From assembly GCF_016598575.1 (NCBI RefSeq), contig NZ_CP066801.1:372001-436000 (forward strand): a DNA stretch of 64,000 nucleotides. The letters are read 5' to 3'. The notes under the pieces are model-generated. The model was not told where the DNA came from. It searched no databases and saw only the letters and a program-made list of their open reading frames with translations. The translations under genes were made by a program, and so were the position numbers. This document shows positions 17,755-26,515 of this stretch, in pieces; position 1 is the stretch's first letter; each line of letters begins with the position of its first letter. Origin of the DNA: Streptomyces sp. HSG2. Its GTDB lineage: Bacteria > Actinomycetota > Actinomycetes > Streptomycetales > Streptomycetaceae.

Positions 17755-19284
17755 TCACCCCGGGCGGAAGCGCTCGCGCAACCGGCGCTTGTACAGCTTG
17801 CCGTTGGGGTCGCGGGGCAGCCGCGCCACGAACTCGACCGCTCGGGGCCTCTTGTAGCCGGCGAGGCGGGCGGCGCAGTGCCGGAGGATGTCCTCGGCCA
17901 GTGCCGGGTCGGCCGCGTGTCCCTCCTCGGGTTCCACGAAGGCTCGGACCTCCTCTCCCCGATCCTCGTCGGGGGCGCCGACGACGGCGGCGTCGGCGAC
18001 GGCCGGATGCGCGAGCAACACGGCCTCGATCTCGGCCGGGTAGACGTTGACCCCGCCCGAGATGATCAGATCGATCTTGCGGTCACGCAGGAAGAGGTAC
18101 CCCTCCTCGTCGAGGTACCCGAGGTCGCCGACCGTGAAGTAGTCGCCGACCCGGCCGTCGCGGGTCTTCTCCGCGTCCTTGTGGTAGGCGAAACCGCCGG
18201 TGGTCATCCTCATGTAAACGGTGCCCACGCGTCCCGGGGGGAGCGGCTCGCCCTCGTCGTCGAGGACGGCGATCTCGCTGATCGGCCAGGCCCGCCCCAC
18301 GGTGCCGGGCTTCCTCAGCCAGTCGCGCGCCGTGGCGAAGGTCCCGCCGCCCTCGCTGGCGGCGTAGTACTCCTCCACACACGGACCCCACCAGTCGATC
18401 ATAGCCCGTTTCACGTGTTCCGGGCAGGGGGCGGCGCCGTGGACGGCGTGCCGCATGGAGGACAGGTCGTGACGTTCCTTGACCTCGTCGGGCAGAGCCA
18501 GGAGGCGGTGGAACTGGGTGGGGACCATGTGGGTGTGGGTGCAGCGGTACCGCTCCACGAGACGGAGCGTCTCCCGCGGGGTCCACTTGTCCATCACCAC
18601 CACACGGTGCCCCAGGTGCAGCGAGGCCGCGGCGAACTGCAGCACCGCCGTGTGGTAGAGCGGCGAGCAGACGAGGTGGACGTTGTCCTCGTGGGGGCGG
18701 ATGCCGAAGATGCCGAGGAATCCCCCCAGGTGGGTGTCCTCGGGCACCGCGCCCGGCAGCGGGCGGCGGACGCCTCGGGGACGGCCGGTGGTCCCGGAGG
18801 TGTAGTTCATCACCCAACCCAGGGTGCGGTCCGGCGGCGGGGCGTCGGACCGCCCGGCCCCCAGGTCGCCGTAGGGGCGAAACCCCTCGGCCTCGCCGCC
18901 GACGAGGTGGCGGCGCGCCGGGGGAAGCCCCGCGGCGTCGGCCGCCTCCCGCGCGGTGTCGGCGTACCGCGCGTGGGCGACGAGGAGCCCGGCTCCGGAG
19001 TCGGCCAGGATCCAGGCGACCTCCGCGCCCACGAGGTGGTGGTTGATCGGGACGAGATACAGCCCGGCCTGGGTGGCGGCCAGGTGCGCGGTGAGGAACT
19101 CGACCCCGTTGGGCAGGATCACTGCGAAGGCGTCGCCGCGACGCACTCCGGCGGCCCGCAGGCCGCCCACCAGACGGTTGGCCTCCGCGTGCAGGCGACC
19201 GGCCGTCACCTCGGTGCCGTCGGGCGCGACGAGTACGACACGCCCCGGGTCCTCGGTCGCCTGAGCCCAGAATCCCACCGTCAC
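17755..19284 (-). CDS. Acyl-CoA synthetase (FadD4-like)
   Basis: A 509-residue AMP-forming acyl-CoA ligase, distinct from the one at 14.6 kb. Motifs: YTSGTTGRPRGVRRP (P-loop), VCSPLYHTAVLQF, EEYYAASEGGGTFA (A5), GDLGYLDEEGYLFLRDR (hinge), SGGVNVYPAEIE and DPNGKLYKRRL with the catalytic Lys. The GTG start at 19284 overlaps the stop of the flavoprotein gene as GTGA, so both are translated together. It probably activates a fatty or aromatic acid for degradation; the real substrate is unknown. Promoter control lies upstream of the flavoprotein gene, near the site at 20437-20455. Confidence 0.9.
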   Translation of the reverse strand: MTVGFWAQATEDPGRVVLVAPDGTEVTAGRLHAEANRLVGGLRAAGVRRGDAFAVILPNGVEFLTAHLAATQAGLYLVPINHHLVGAEVAWILADSGAGLLVAHARYADTAREAADAAGLPPARRHLVGGEAEGFRPYGDLGAGRSDAPPPDRTLGWVMNYTSGTTGRPRGVRRPLPGAVPEDTHLGGFLGIFGIRPHEDNVHLVCSPLYHTAVLQFAAASLHLGHRVVVMDKWTPRETLRLVERYRCTHTHMVPTQFHRLLALPDEVKERHDLSSMRHAVHGAAPCPEHVKRAMIDWWGPCVEEYYAASEGGGTFATARDWLRKPGTVGRAWPISEIAVLDDEGEPLPPGRVGTVYMRMTTGGFAYHKDAEKTRDGRVGDYFTVGDLGYLDEEGYLFLRDRKIDLIISGGVNVYPAEIEAVLLAHPAVADAAVVGAPDEDRGEEVRAFVEPEEGHAADPALAEDILRHCAARLAGYKRPRAVEFVARLPRDPNGKLYKRRLRERFRPG

Positions 19285-20393
19285 GAGGGCTCACCCCTTC
19301 CCGCCGCGCGGTCGACGCGTGCCACCGCCCGCTCGAAGCCCCGGGTGAGGTCGTCGAAGACGGCCCGGACGCTCCGCTCCTCGGTCATGCGACCGACGAT
19401 CTGCCCGACGGGCGTGCCAAGCAGGGCGTCGACCTCGTATCGCTGGACGCGTGAGACGGCGTCGGCGACGAGCAGCCCCTGCAGGGGCATCGGCAGCGTG
19501 CCGGGCCCACCCGGGTCGTCCCACGCCTCGGTCCACGCGGTCCGTAGCTGGCGAGCCGGTTTGCCGGTGAGCGCGCGGGAGCGGACGGTGTCCCCGGAGC
19601 CCGCCGCGAGGAGCTTGCGAGTGAGTGCGGGCGAACCGAGGGTGGCCTCCGTTGTCGTGAGCCACAGCGAACCGAGCCACACCCCTTGGGCGCCCAGCGC
19701 CAGGGCGGCGGCGATCTGTTCGCCCCCGCCGACTCCGCCGGCGGTGAGGACGGGCAGCGGGGCGACCGCCTCGACCACCTCCGGGGTGAGCACCATGGAG
19801 GCGATCTCGCCGGTGTGTCCGCCCGCCTCGTAGCCTTGGGCGACCACGATGTCGATGCCCGCGTCGCGGTGCTTGCGGGCGTGCCGGGCGCTCCCGGCGA
19901 GTGCCGCGACGCGCACGCCGCGCTCGTGGGCGCGGGAGACGACGTCCGGGGGCGGGGCTCCCAGGGCGTTGGCGAGGAGGCGGACGGGGTAGTCGAAGGC
20001 GACGTCCACGTGGCCCCGGGCCACGTGCTCCATCCAGCCGGTGATCCGCCACCCGGGGGCCTGACCCGGGGGTGCCTCGGGCACGTCGTGGCGGGCCAAC
20101 AGGTCCTCGACGAAGCGCCGATGCCGCTCCGGGATCATGGCTTCCACCTCCGCCTCGGTCACCCCCTCGACGCGGGCGGCCGGCATCACGACGTCCAGTC
20201 CGTAGGGGGCACCCCCGGTGTGCGCGTCGATCCAGTCCAGGGCGCGTCGGAGCTCGTCCTGACGGGTGTAGCGGACCGCACCGAGCACTCCGAGGCCACC
20301 CGCGCGGCTGATGGCGGCGGCGACGGCCGGGAAGGGCGTGAACCCGAGGACGGCGTGCCGGATTCCGAGTGTGTCGCTCAGTTCCGTCTGCAT
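19281..20393 (-). CDS. Nitronate monooxygenase-family flavoprotein
   Basis: A 370-residue FMN-binding TIM-barrel protein of the 2-nitropropane dioxygenase/nitronate monooxygenase family. Visible are the N-terminal PFPAVAAAISRAGGLGVLG, the FMN-phosphate region AQGYEAGGHTGE, and VLTAGGVGGGEQIAAALALGAQGVWLGS. True nitronate oxidases, enoyl-ACP reductases and acyl-CoA-linked oxidases such as IpdC share this fold. Because it is coupled to an acyl-CoA ligase, action on an acyl-CoA is as likely as on a nitronate (inference). The ATG at 20393 has only a weak ribosome site. First gene of a two-gene operon. Confidence 0.85.
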   Translation of the reverse strand: MQTELSDTLGIRHAVLGFTPFPAVAAAISRAGGLGVLGAVRYTRQDELRRALDWIDAHTGGAPYGLDVVMPAARVEGVTEAEVEAMIPERHRRFVEDLLARHDVPEAPPGQAPGWRITGWMEHVARGHVDVAFDYPVRLLANALGAPPPDVVSRAHERGVRVAALAGSARHARKHRDAGIDIVVAQGYEAGGHTGEIASMVLTPEVVEAVAPLPVLTAGGVGGGEQIAAALALGAQGVWLGSLWLTTTEATLGSPALTRKLLAAGSGDTVRSRALTGKPARQLRTAWTEAWDDPGGPGTLPMPLQGLLVADAVSRVQRYEVDALLGTPVGQIVGRMTEERSVRAVFDDLTRGFERAVARVDRAAGRGEPS

Positions 20394-20436
20394 GGCGGCA
20401 GGATGCCGCAGCCCACCGGACGACGGAAGACCGATG

Positions 20437-20455
20437 CTGACACCTCATCAGATGA
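20437..20455. promoter_or_regulatory. Overlapping inverted repeats before the flavoprotein/ligase operon
   Basis: TCATC-A-GATGA at 20445-20455 is a perfect 11-bp inverted repeat. It overlaps CTGA...TCAG at 20437-20451, which has the same ends and length as the operator-like repeat at 14486-14500. It lies 44 nt before the flavoprotein start, in the 173-bp region shared with the divergent serine hydrolase. Confidence 0.4.
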
Positions 20456-20566
20456 TCTAGGGTGCGTCCGGTGGACCGAGCCTCCGACACGCGACTCCCC
20501 GGGGGCGGTCCCACCGTGAGGGGGCGTTCCGGGCGATACTCACACCCCCGACCTGGAGGCACCTCG

Positions 20567-22330
20567 ATGGCGGACGACGCGGCGCGTGGGCCCAGTCGCC
20601 GGAACCTGGGGGCGCTGGCGCTGGGCGGTGCCCTCTGCCTCGCCCCCCTCACGGCTCTCCCGGCCGCGGCCGATCCCGGTCCGCCACGCCGGACGACACT
20701 CCGCTACGGCTCGGCCCGCCGCGCCGGTCTGCTCGACACGCGGTTGCGGGAACTGGTCGCCGCGGCGGTCTCGTTCCTGGGCCCCTCCCCCGAACATCCC
20801 TGGTACGCCGGGGCCGTCCTGCTCGCCGGCCGCGGCGGCACCGTGGCGTTGCACCGGCCGATCGGGATGGCGGTGCGCTATCGGGCGTACGACGAGAAGA
20901 CCGACAGCGGGATCGAGTTCCCGCCCGGAGAGCGGATCCCGACCGCCCGGGACACCGTGTTCGACCTGGCGTCGCTCACCAAGCTCTTCACCTCGCTCCT
21001 GGCGGTGCAGCAGATCGAACGGGGTCGGCTCCGGCTCACGTCGCCGGTAGCCGCGTACCTCCCGGAGTTCGCCCGGGGGGGCAAGTCGGACGTCACCGTC
21101 CTCCATCTGCTGACCCACACCTCCGGGCTGCGCCCCTGGATCCCGCTGTACTCGGCCCCCACTCGCGAGAAGCGGATCGGGATGGTCCTCGACGAGGAGC
21201 CGACCGACCCCCCGGGCGCCGTCTACCGGTACTCCGACCTCAATCTCGTCGCGCTCCAACTGGTGCTGGAGCGCACGACCGGGCGAGGACTGGACGTTCT
21301 GCTGCGCGAGGGGATCACCGGCCCCCTCGGCATGGGGACGACGCGCTACAATCCGCCGGCCTCCTGGCGGCCGAGGATCGCCGCGACGGAGGACGCCCGC
21401 GGCCCCTGGTCCGGACTGGAACGCGGACTGGTCTGGGGCGAGGTCCACGACGAGAACGCCTTCTCCCTGGGCGGAGTGGCGGGCCACGCCGGGATCTTCT
21501 CCTGCGCCCGGGACCTGGCCGTGCTCTGTCGGACACTGCTCAACGGCGGATCCTACGGCCGCGCCCGCATCCTCGCTCCCGCCTCGGTGGCACAGCTGTT
21601 CACCGACTTCACCACGGAGTTCCCCGGGCACGGCCACGGCCTCGGCTTCGAGCTCTACCAGCACTGGTACATGGGGGCGATGGCCACCCCTCGCACCGCC
21701 GGGCACACCGGGTTCACCGGCACCTCGCTGGTCCTGGACCCGACCACCGACACCTTCCTGGTAGTGCTGGGCAACTCGGTCCACCCGGTCCGCTCCTGGC
21801 GTTCCGGGTCCGCGCCGCGAGTGGCCGCCGCCGACCGGCTGGCCCGCGCCGTCGCCGTGCGCCCGCCGGGGGGAGGGGCCGCCTGGTTCTCCGGGATGGC
21901 CGGCCCGGCGACGCTGGCCCTGCCCCCGCTGGACACCTCCGGGGGCGGGGCCACCCTGCGGTGCGCCCTGTGGTGGGACACCGAACCGGACTTCGACTTC
22001 GTCCTGGTGGAGTCGAGCTCCGACGGCGGAACGTCGTGGCGGGCGGTGCCGTTCACGACCGAGCGCCCGGGGTCGGCGCCCCGGGAACACCCCGACGGTA
22101 CGGCCGGCGGGTACGCCGGCCGGGTGTGGCACCGGCTCGCCGCTCGGCTCCCCTCGGCCTCCGGTCTGGCCCTGAGGTGGAGGTACGTCACCGACCGGCG
22201 GCTCCACGGGCGCGGTGTCTACGTGGACGCCGTCCGGGTGGACACCTCCGGGCGCACGCTCTTCGACGAGACCCGGCCGGCGGACGCCGCCCGCGTCACG
22301 GCGGCCGGTTGGGTCCGCTCGATCGACTGA
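20567..22330 (+). CDS. Tat-exported class-C-beta-lactamase-like serine hydrolase
   Basis: A 587-residue secreted serine hydrolase. Residues 9-35 form a twin-arginine signal peptide (SRRNLGALALGG ... AAADPG). The catalytic domain has SLTK (Ser136, Lys139), YSDLN as the Tyr-containing second motif and HTGFTG as the third. After about residue 430 it carries a 150-residue beta-rich C-terminal extension (CALWWDTEPDFDFVLVESS, LRWRYVTDRRLHGRGVYVD) resembling an immune-inhibitor-type or jelly-roll module, which may bind a substrate or the wall. The start at 20567 follows TGGAGGC. Family members include D,D-peptidases, esterases and dipeptide-cleaving enzymes. Confidence 0.85.
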   Translation: MADDAARGPSRRNLGALALGGALCLAPLTALPAAADPGPPRRTTLRYGSARRAGLLDTRLRELVAAAVSFLGPSPEHPWYAGAVLLAGRGGTVALHRPIGMAVRYRAYDEKTDSGIEFPPGERIPTARDTVFDLASLTKLFTSLLAVQQIERGRLRLTSPVAAYLPEFARGGKSDVTVLHLLTHTSGLRPWIPLYSAPTREKRIGMVLDEEPTDPPGAVYRYSDLNLVALQLVLERTTGRGLDVLLREGITGPLGMGTTRYNPPASWRPRIAATEDARGPWSGLERGLVWGEVHDENAFSLGGVAGHAGIFSCARDLAVLCRTLLNGGSYGRARILAPASVAQLFTDFTTEFPGHGHGLGFELYQHWYMGAMATPRTAGHTGFTGTSLVLDPTTDTFLVVLGNSVHPVRSWRSGSAPRVAAADRLARAVAVRPPGGGAAWFSGMAGPATLALPPLDTSGGGATLRCALWWDTEPDFDFVLVESSSDGGTSWRAVPFTTERPGSAPREHPDGTAGGYAGRVWHRLAARLPSASGLALRWRYVTDRRLHGRGVYVDAVRVDTSGRTLFDETRPADAARVTAAGWVRSID

Positions 22331-22379
22331 AGCCAGGCTTCCGCCCGCGCGGAACCCGGGCGATGCGGCTCTCGCCGCG

Positions 22380-23948
22380 TCAACTCCCGGTGCGTTCGAG
22401 GACGGCCATCGCCGCGTTGTGTCCCGGCACCCCGCTGACCCCGCCGCCGCGGACCGCTCCCGCGCCGCACAACAGCACGTTGGGGTCGTCGGTCTCCACA
22501 CCCCAGCGTCCCATGCCGGGCTCCGCGTAGGGCCAGGACAGGTCTCGGTGGAAGATGTGACCACCGGGCAACCCCAGATCGCGCTCCAGATCAAGGGGGG
22601 TACGGGCCTCGACGCAGGGACGGCCCAGCGCGTCCGTGGCCAGACAGTCCGCCAGCGGTTCGGCCAAGTGGGCGTCGAGTTGGGCGAGGGTCGCCCGCAA
22701 CAGGTCTTCGCGCACGGCGTCGTTGTCAGAGACGAACAGTCGGGCGGGCGTGTGGAGGCCGAACAGAGTCAGGGTGTGGTGGCCCCGCAGGGCGGGGTCG
22801 GGACCGATCACGCTCGGATCGGTGAGCGAGTGACAGTAGAGCTCCGAGGGCGGTCGCGTCGGCGGCTCGCCCGCCGACGCCCGGGCGTGGGCCTCGGCCA
22901 GTTGCGCGTATCCCTCGGCGACATGGAGGGTTCCGGCGAAGGCCTCGTGTGGGGCGACGGAGTGGTCGCGCGGCCGAGGGAGCCGGGTGAGGAGCATGTT
23001 CACCTTCAGCTGCGCGCCCTCGGCGGGTTCGGGCGCGGGGCGGCCGGTCAGCGCGGCCAGCTCCCGGGGCGAAGCGTTCACCAGGACGTGTTCCGCCGCC
23101 ACGACCCCGTCGGCGTCCGCCGTGCGGTAGGCCACCTCCGCGGTCCGGCCGTCGGTGTCCACCCGCACCACCTCGTGGCCGGTGGCGATCACGGCCCCCG
23201 CGGAGCGGGCCGCCTCGGCCAACGCGTCGGTGAGCGCGCCCATGCCCCCGACCGGCACCTGCCAGGCGCCGGTGCCGCCGCCGATGACGTGGTAGAGGAA
23301 GCACCGGTTCTGCCGGAGCGACGGGTCGTGGGCGTCGGCGAAGGTGCCGATCAACGCGTCGGTGAGGACGACGCCCCGGACGAGGTCGTCGTCGAAGTGC
23401 TCCTCGATCGCGGCTCCGAGCGGCTCCTCGAAGAAGGCCCGCCACGCCGTCTCGTCGTCGACGCGCCGCCGAAGCTCCGCCCGGGAGCGAAGCGGCTCGG
23501 TCAGGGTCGGGAAGACCCGCTCCGCGAGCCTCCCGGTGCGGGCGTGGAACCCTCGCCAGGCCGCGTACTCGCGGTCGGAGCCGGTCAGGAGGGCGAAGGA
23601 CTCGCGGGTCCGCGCCTCGCCTCCGCCGACCAGCAGGCCGGTGGGACGGCCCCGCCGCACGACCGGGGTGTAGGAGGAGACGGCTCGCGGCCTCACCCGG
23701 AAGTCGAGGGAGAGGTCCCGTACGATCTTGTCCGGCAACAGACTCACCAGGTAGGCGTATCGCGACAGGCGCGCGTCCACACCGGCGAAGGGGCGGGTCG
23801 AGACGGCGGCGCCGCCGGTCCGCCCCGAGCGCTCCAGCACCAGCACGGCCCGCCCCGCGCGGGCCAGGTAGGCGGCTGCCACCAGGCCGTTGTGACCGCC
23901 ACCGACGATCACGACGTCATAGCCACGGGTGCCCGGGTCCTCGGCCAT
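22380..23948 (-). CDS. Phytoene-desaturase-like FAD-dependent oxidoreductase
   Basis: A 522-residue flavoprotein of the CrtI/PYROXD2 type. The Rossmann FAD site is YDVVIVGGGHNGLVAAAYLARAG (start), followed by VLERSGRTGGAAVST, and the C-terminal FAD contact is LLCGAGAVRGGGVSGVPGHNAA. No other carotenoid gene is near, so a role in pigment synthesis is not supported; PYROXD2-like proteins of unknown substrate are common in actinobacteria. The ATG at 23948 is where homology starts; the frame continues upstream to 24086 without coding character. It is divergent from the ThDP enzyme gene. Confidence 0.85.
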   Translation of the reverse strand: MAEDPGTRGYDVVIVGGGHNGLVAAAYLARAGRAVLVLERSGRTGGAAVSTRPFAGVDARLSRYAYLVSLLPDKIVRDLSLDFRVRPRAVSSYTPVVRRGRPTGLLVGGGEARTRESFALLTGSDREYAAWRGFHARTGRLAERVFPTLTEPLRSRAELRRRVDDETAWRAFFEEPLGAAIEEHFDDDLVRGVVLTDALIGTFADAHDPSLRQNRCFLYHVIGGGTGAWQVPVGGMGALTDALAEAARSAGAVIATGHEVVRVDTDGRTAEVAYRTADADGVVAAEHVLVNASPRELAALTGRPAPEPAEGAQLKVNMLLTRLPRPRDHSVAPHEAFAGTLHVAEGYAQLAEAHARASAGEPPTRPPSELYCHSLTDPSVIGPDPALRGHHTLTLFGLHTPARLFVSDNDAVREDLLRATLAQLDAHLAEPLADCLATDALGRPCVEARTPLDLERDLGLPGGHIFHRDLSWPYAEPGMGRWGVETDDPNVLLCGAGAVRGGGVSGVPGHNAAMAVLERTGS

Positions 23949-24139
23949 GGCCCTTGATAGCACGCGGCGAGACGACGCCGCCAGAACGCCTTCGCCGCCG
24001 GGTCGCCCCTCCCCGGAGCCCGGCGACCGCGACGGCGGACGCCCCCGGCCCCGGGCGGGCGGCGGCCCGCCGGGCCGACGAGACACACCCCGGGTGCGGG
24101 ATGCGCGACCGGGTCGGCGCCGGGGGCTAGATTCCCGCC

Positions 24140-25867
24140 ATGGACGGAGCCACCTGCGTCGTGGACGCCCTCGCGGCCGAGGGAGTCGATCGTCTCTTCA
24201 TGGTCCCCGGGGGCTTGAACGATCCGTTCATGCCACCGATGACCGGGACCCGGGGTGTCCGCACCCTCGTCGCCGCCCACGAGGGTGGAGCGGCGTACAT
24301 GGCCGACGGCTACGCCCGGGCGTCCGGGCGGCTCGGAGTCGCCTTCGGCATCGGTGGGCCGGGGGTCACCAACATGGTCACGGCACTCGCGGCGGCCAAG
24401 GCCGACCGATCCCCGCTCCTCGTCGTCAGCGGCGAGGTCGCGACCGGGACCGAGGGGCGTGGCACCTTCCAGGACGCCAGCGGGGCCGCCTTGGACGACA
24501 TCTCCGTGCTGCGCCCGGTGACGGCGCGCAGCCTGGGTGTGAACGCCCCGGAGAACCTCCGCCCCCACCTTCGGGCCGCGGTGCTCACCGCCTTGCGCGA
24601 ACGGGCCCCGGTGCACCTGTCGCTTCCGCTGGACGTGCAGCGGAGCCGCCAGTCGGGGGCGTGGACGCCGCTTCCCGAGGCCGCGTACCGGCCGCGGGTG
24701 ATCGACCGGGCGGCCGCGGACGCCGCTCTCTCGGTGTTCTCGTCGGACACCACCGGTACCCCCGTCGCGAACGTGGTCTTCCTCGCGGGTCCGGGGGTGG
24801 GCCACTCGGGCGCGGAGGCGGCGTTGATCGCCGCGGCGGAGCGCTTCGAGATCCCGATCGCGACCACCCTCGGCGGGAAGGGACTGGTTCCGGAAGACCA
24901 TCCGCTCGCGCTGGGGGTCTTCGGCTACGGCGGCTCTCGCTGGGCGACGGAGGCGATCCTCGATCCCGCGGTCGCGGTCCTGATCGTCGTCGGTTCGGGG
25001 CTGACCCAGCGGGACACCCTGAACTGGGACCCGAAGATGCTGCCGTCGTCCGAGCTCATCCACGTCGAGTCCGATCCGGCCCTCATCGGGCGCACCTGGC
25101 CGTCGAGTCGTCCGGTGACCGCCGGCCCGGCGGTCTTCCTCGATCGGCTGGCCCGCGTCGATGGGCCGACCGCCGTCGGGCTGGAGGCGGGGCGCGGCGA
25201 ACGCAGGGCCTTCCTGCGTGAGGTGCGTGCCCGCGGACCCCGGACCTACGGGACCGCGGACACCGGCAGCGACGCCGAGCCGATGCACCCGGCCCGCCTC
25301 CTGACGGAGGCCCGCGCCGCCAGCCCCCGGGGCACCGTCCTCGCCGTGGACTCCGGCGCGCACCGCGCCTGGTGCTCGCAGTACTGGCCCAGCCATGGCG
25401 GCGGCGACTACGTGTCGCTGACGAACCTGGCCCCGATGGGCGGGGCCATCCCCCTGGGGATCGGCGCGAAGATCGCGCGTCCCGAGCGTCCGCTGGTCGT
25501 CGCCACGGGTGACGGCTGCATGTTGATGCACGGGATGGAGTTGCACACGGCGGCCCGCTACGGTGTCCCCCTCGTGGTGCTCGTCTTCGACAACCACGCC
25601 TACGGGAACATCTGGTACCGGGCCGAGCGGATGGGTGCCGGTCCGGAGGAGCTGACCGACATCCCGGGCCTGTCGTGGCCGGAGTTCGCCCGCTCGATGG
25701 GCGCCTCGGGGGTCGCCGTCACCACGCCCGGGGAGGTGGGCGAAGCGGTGGCCCACGGCCTGACGCTGGACGGCCCGTTCCTGATCTCGGCCCGGATCGA
25801 CAAGCGGTTCCCCACGCCCGTCGCCCCGTGGCGCGAGGCCGTGGCGGAATGGGAGGACAGCCACTGA
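24140..25867 (+). CDS. Thiamine-diphosphate-dependent enzyme (acetolactate-synthase-like)
   Basis: A 575-residue ThDP enzyme with the usual three domains. AHEGGAA carries the cofactor-activating Glu48. The central domain (NVVFLAGPGVGHSGAEAAL) follows, and the C-terminal domain holds the ThDP motif from GDGCMLMHGMELHTAA to FDNHAYGN. Members include acetolactate synthase, oxalyl-CoA and benzoylformate decarboxylases. The small subunit of acetolactate synthase is missing, so amino-acid synthesis is unlikely. The stop overlaps the next ATG (TGATG), linking it to the CMD-like protein. A decarboxylase or carboligase on an unknown 2-oxo acid is my best guess. The ribosome site is weak. Confidence 0.85.
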   Translation: MDGATCVVDALAAEGVDRLFMVPGGLNDPFMPPMTGTRGVRTLVAAHEGGAAYMADGYARASGRLGVAFGIGGPGVTNMVTALAAAKADRSPLLVVSGEVATGTEGRGTFQDASGAALDDISVLRPVTARSLGVNAPENLRPHLRAAVLTALRERAPVHLSLPLDVQRSRQSGAWTPLPEAAYRPRVIDRAAADAALSVFSSDTTGTPVANVVFLAGPGVGHSGAEAALIAAAERFEIPIATTLGGKGLVPEDHPLALGVFGYGGSRWATEAILDPAVAVLIVVGSGLTQRDTLNWDPKMLPSSELIHVESDPALIGRTWPSSRPVTAGPAVFLDRLARVDGPTAVGLEAGRGERRAFLREVRARGPRTYGTADTGSDAEPMHPARLLTEARAASPRGTVLAVDSGAHRAWCSQYWPSHGGGDYVSLTNLAPMGGAIPLGIGAKIARPERPLVVATGDGCMLMHGMELHTAARYGVPLVVLVFDNHAYGNIWYRAERMGAGPEELTDIPGLSWPEFARSMGASGVAVTTPGEVGEAVAHGLTLDGPFLISARIDKRFPTPVAPWREAVAEWEDSH

Positions 25868-26448
25868 TGGCCGTGCTCCCCGACCCCGTTCCGCACGCCT
25901 CCGCCGAGGTCCGGGCCGAGATGGCACGGATGGCCGGCGTGCGCGGCCACGCGGACGGCCGCACCCGGCTCGCCGAGGTCTACGTGGCGATGTTCAACAA
26001 TCCCCCGGTCGCCCGGGCCGTCGGCGGGCTCGGGGAGCTGCTGCGGTTCGGCGGCGTACTGCCGGACGACCTCCGCGAGACGGCGATCCTGCGCCTGTCC
26101 GCGCGGCGTCGTTCGGACTACGAGTGGGCGCACCATGTGCGCCCCGCCCGCCAGGCGGGTCTGACTCCGGCCCAGATCGAGGCGCTCGCCGACGCGGGCG
26201 TGCCGCCGGGGCTGGGTCCGCGACGGCGCCGGGTCGTCGAGACGGTCGACCACGTGGTGGAGGACCGGGAGATCCCGGAGGACCTCCAGTCGGCGCTGGT
26301 CGAGGACATCGGGGTCGCGGGGGTCGTGGAGGTCGTCGCCCTCTGCGGGGTCTACGCGCTCATGGGCTACATGACGACCGCCTTCGCCGTGGCGGTCGAG
26401 CCCGGTCTCCCGACACCTCCCTGGCGGGCGGGGGAATCGTCCGCCTGA
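25867..26448 (+). CDS. Carboxymuconolactone decarboxylase/AhpD-fold protein
   Basis: A 193-residue helical protein of the CMD family: RLAEVYVAMFNNPPVARAVGGLGELLRFGG, then LRETAILRLSARRRSDYEWAHHVRPARQAGL. The CxxC of the AhpD peroxidase branch is absent (the position reads YEWAHHV), as in gamma-carboxymuconolactone decarboxylases and related proteins of unknown activity. Its ATG is inside the stop of the ThDP enzyme gene, so the two are translated as a unit and presumably act in one pathway. It ends 67 nt before the convergent MFS gene that closes the biosynthetic cluster. Confidence 0.85.
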   Translation: MAVLPDPVPHASAEVRAEMARMAGVRGHADGRTRLAEVYVAMFNNPPVARAVGGLGELLRFGGVLPDDLRETAILRLSARRRSDYEWAHHVRPARQAGLTPAQIEALADAGVPPGLGPRRRRVVETVDHVVEDREIPEDLQSALVEDIGVAGVVEVVALCGVYALMGYMTTAFAVAVEPGLPTPPWRAGESSA

Positions 26449-26515
26449 TGCCGGGGACGGCCGACGGGTAGGGGGTGCCCCGGCGCGGTCTCGTGGCCTA
26501 CCCGCCGGCCGCCGC

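Noticed and set aside
22380..23948. Carotenoid biosynthesis gene
   Set aside because: The oxidoreductase resembles CrtI only in fold; no phytoene synthase, cyclase or GGPP synthase lies near it.
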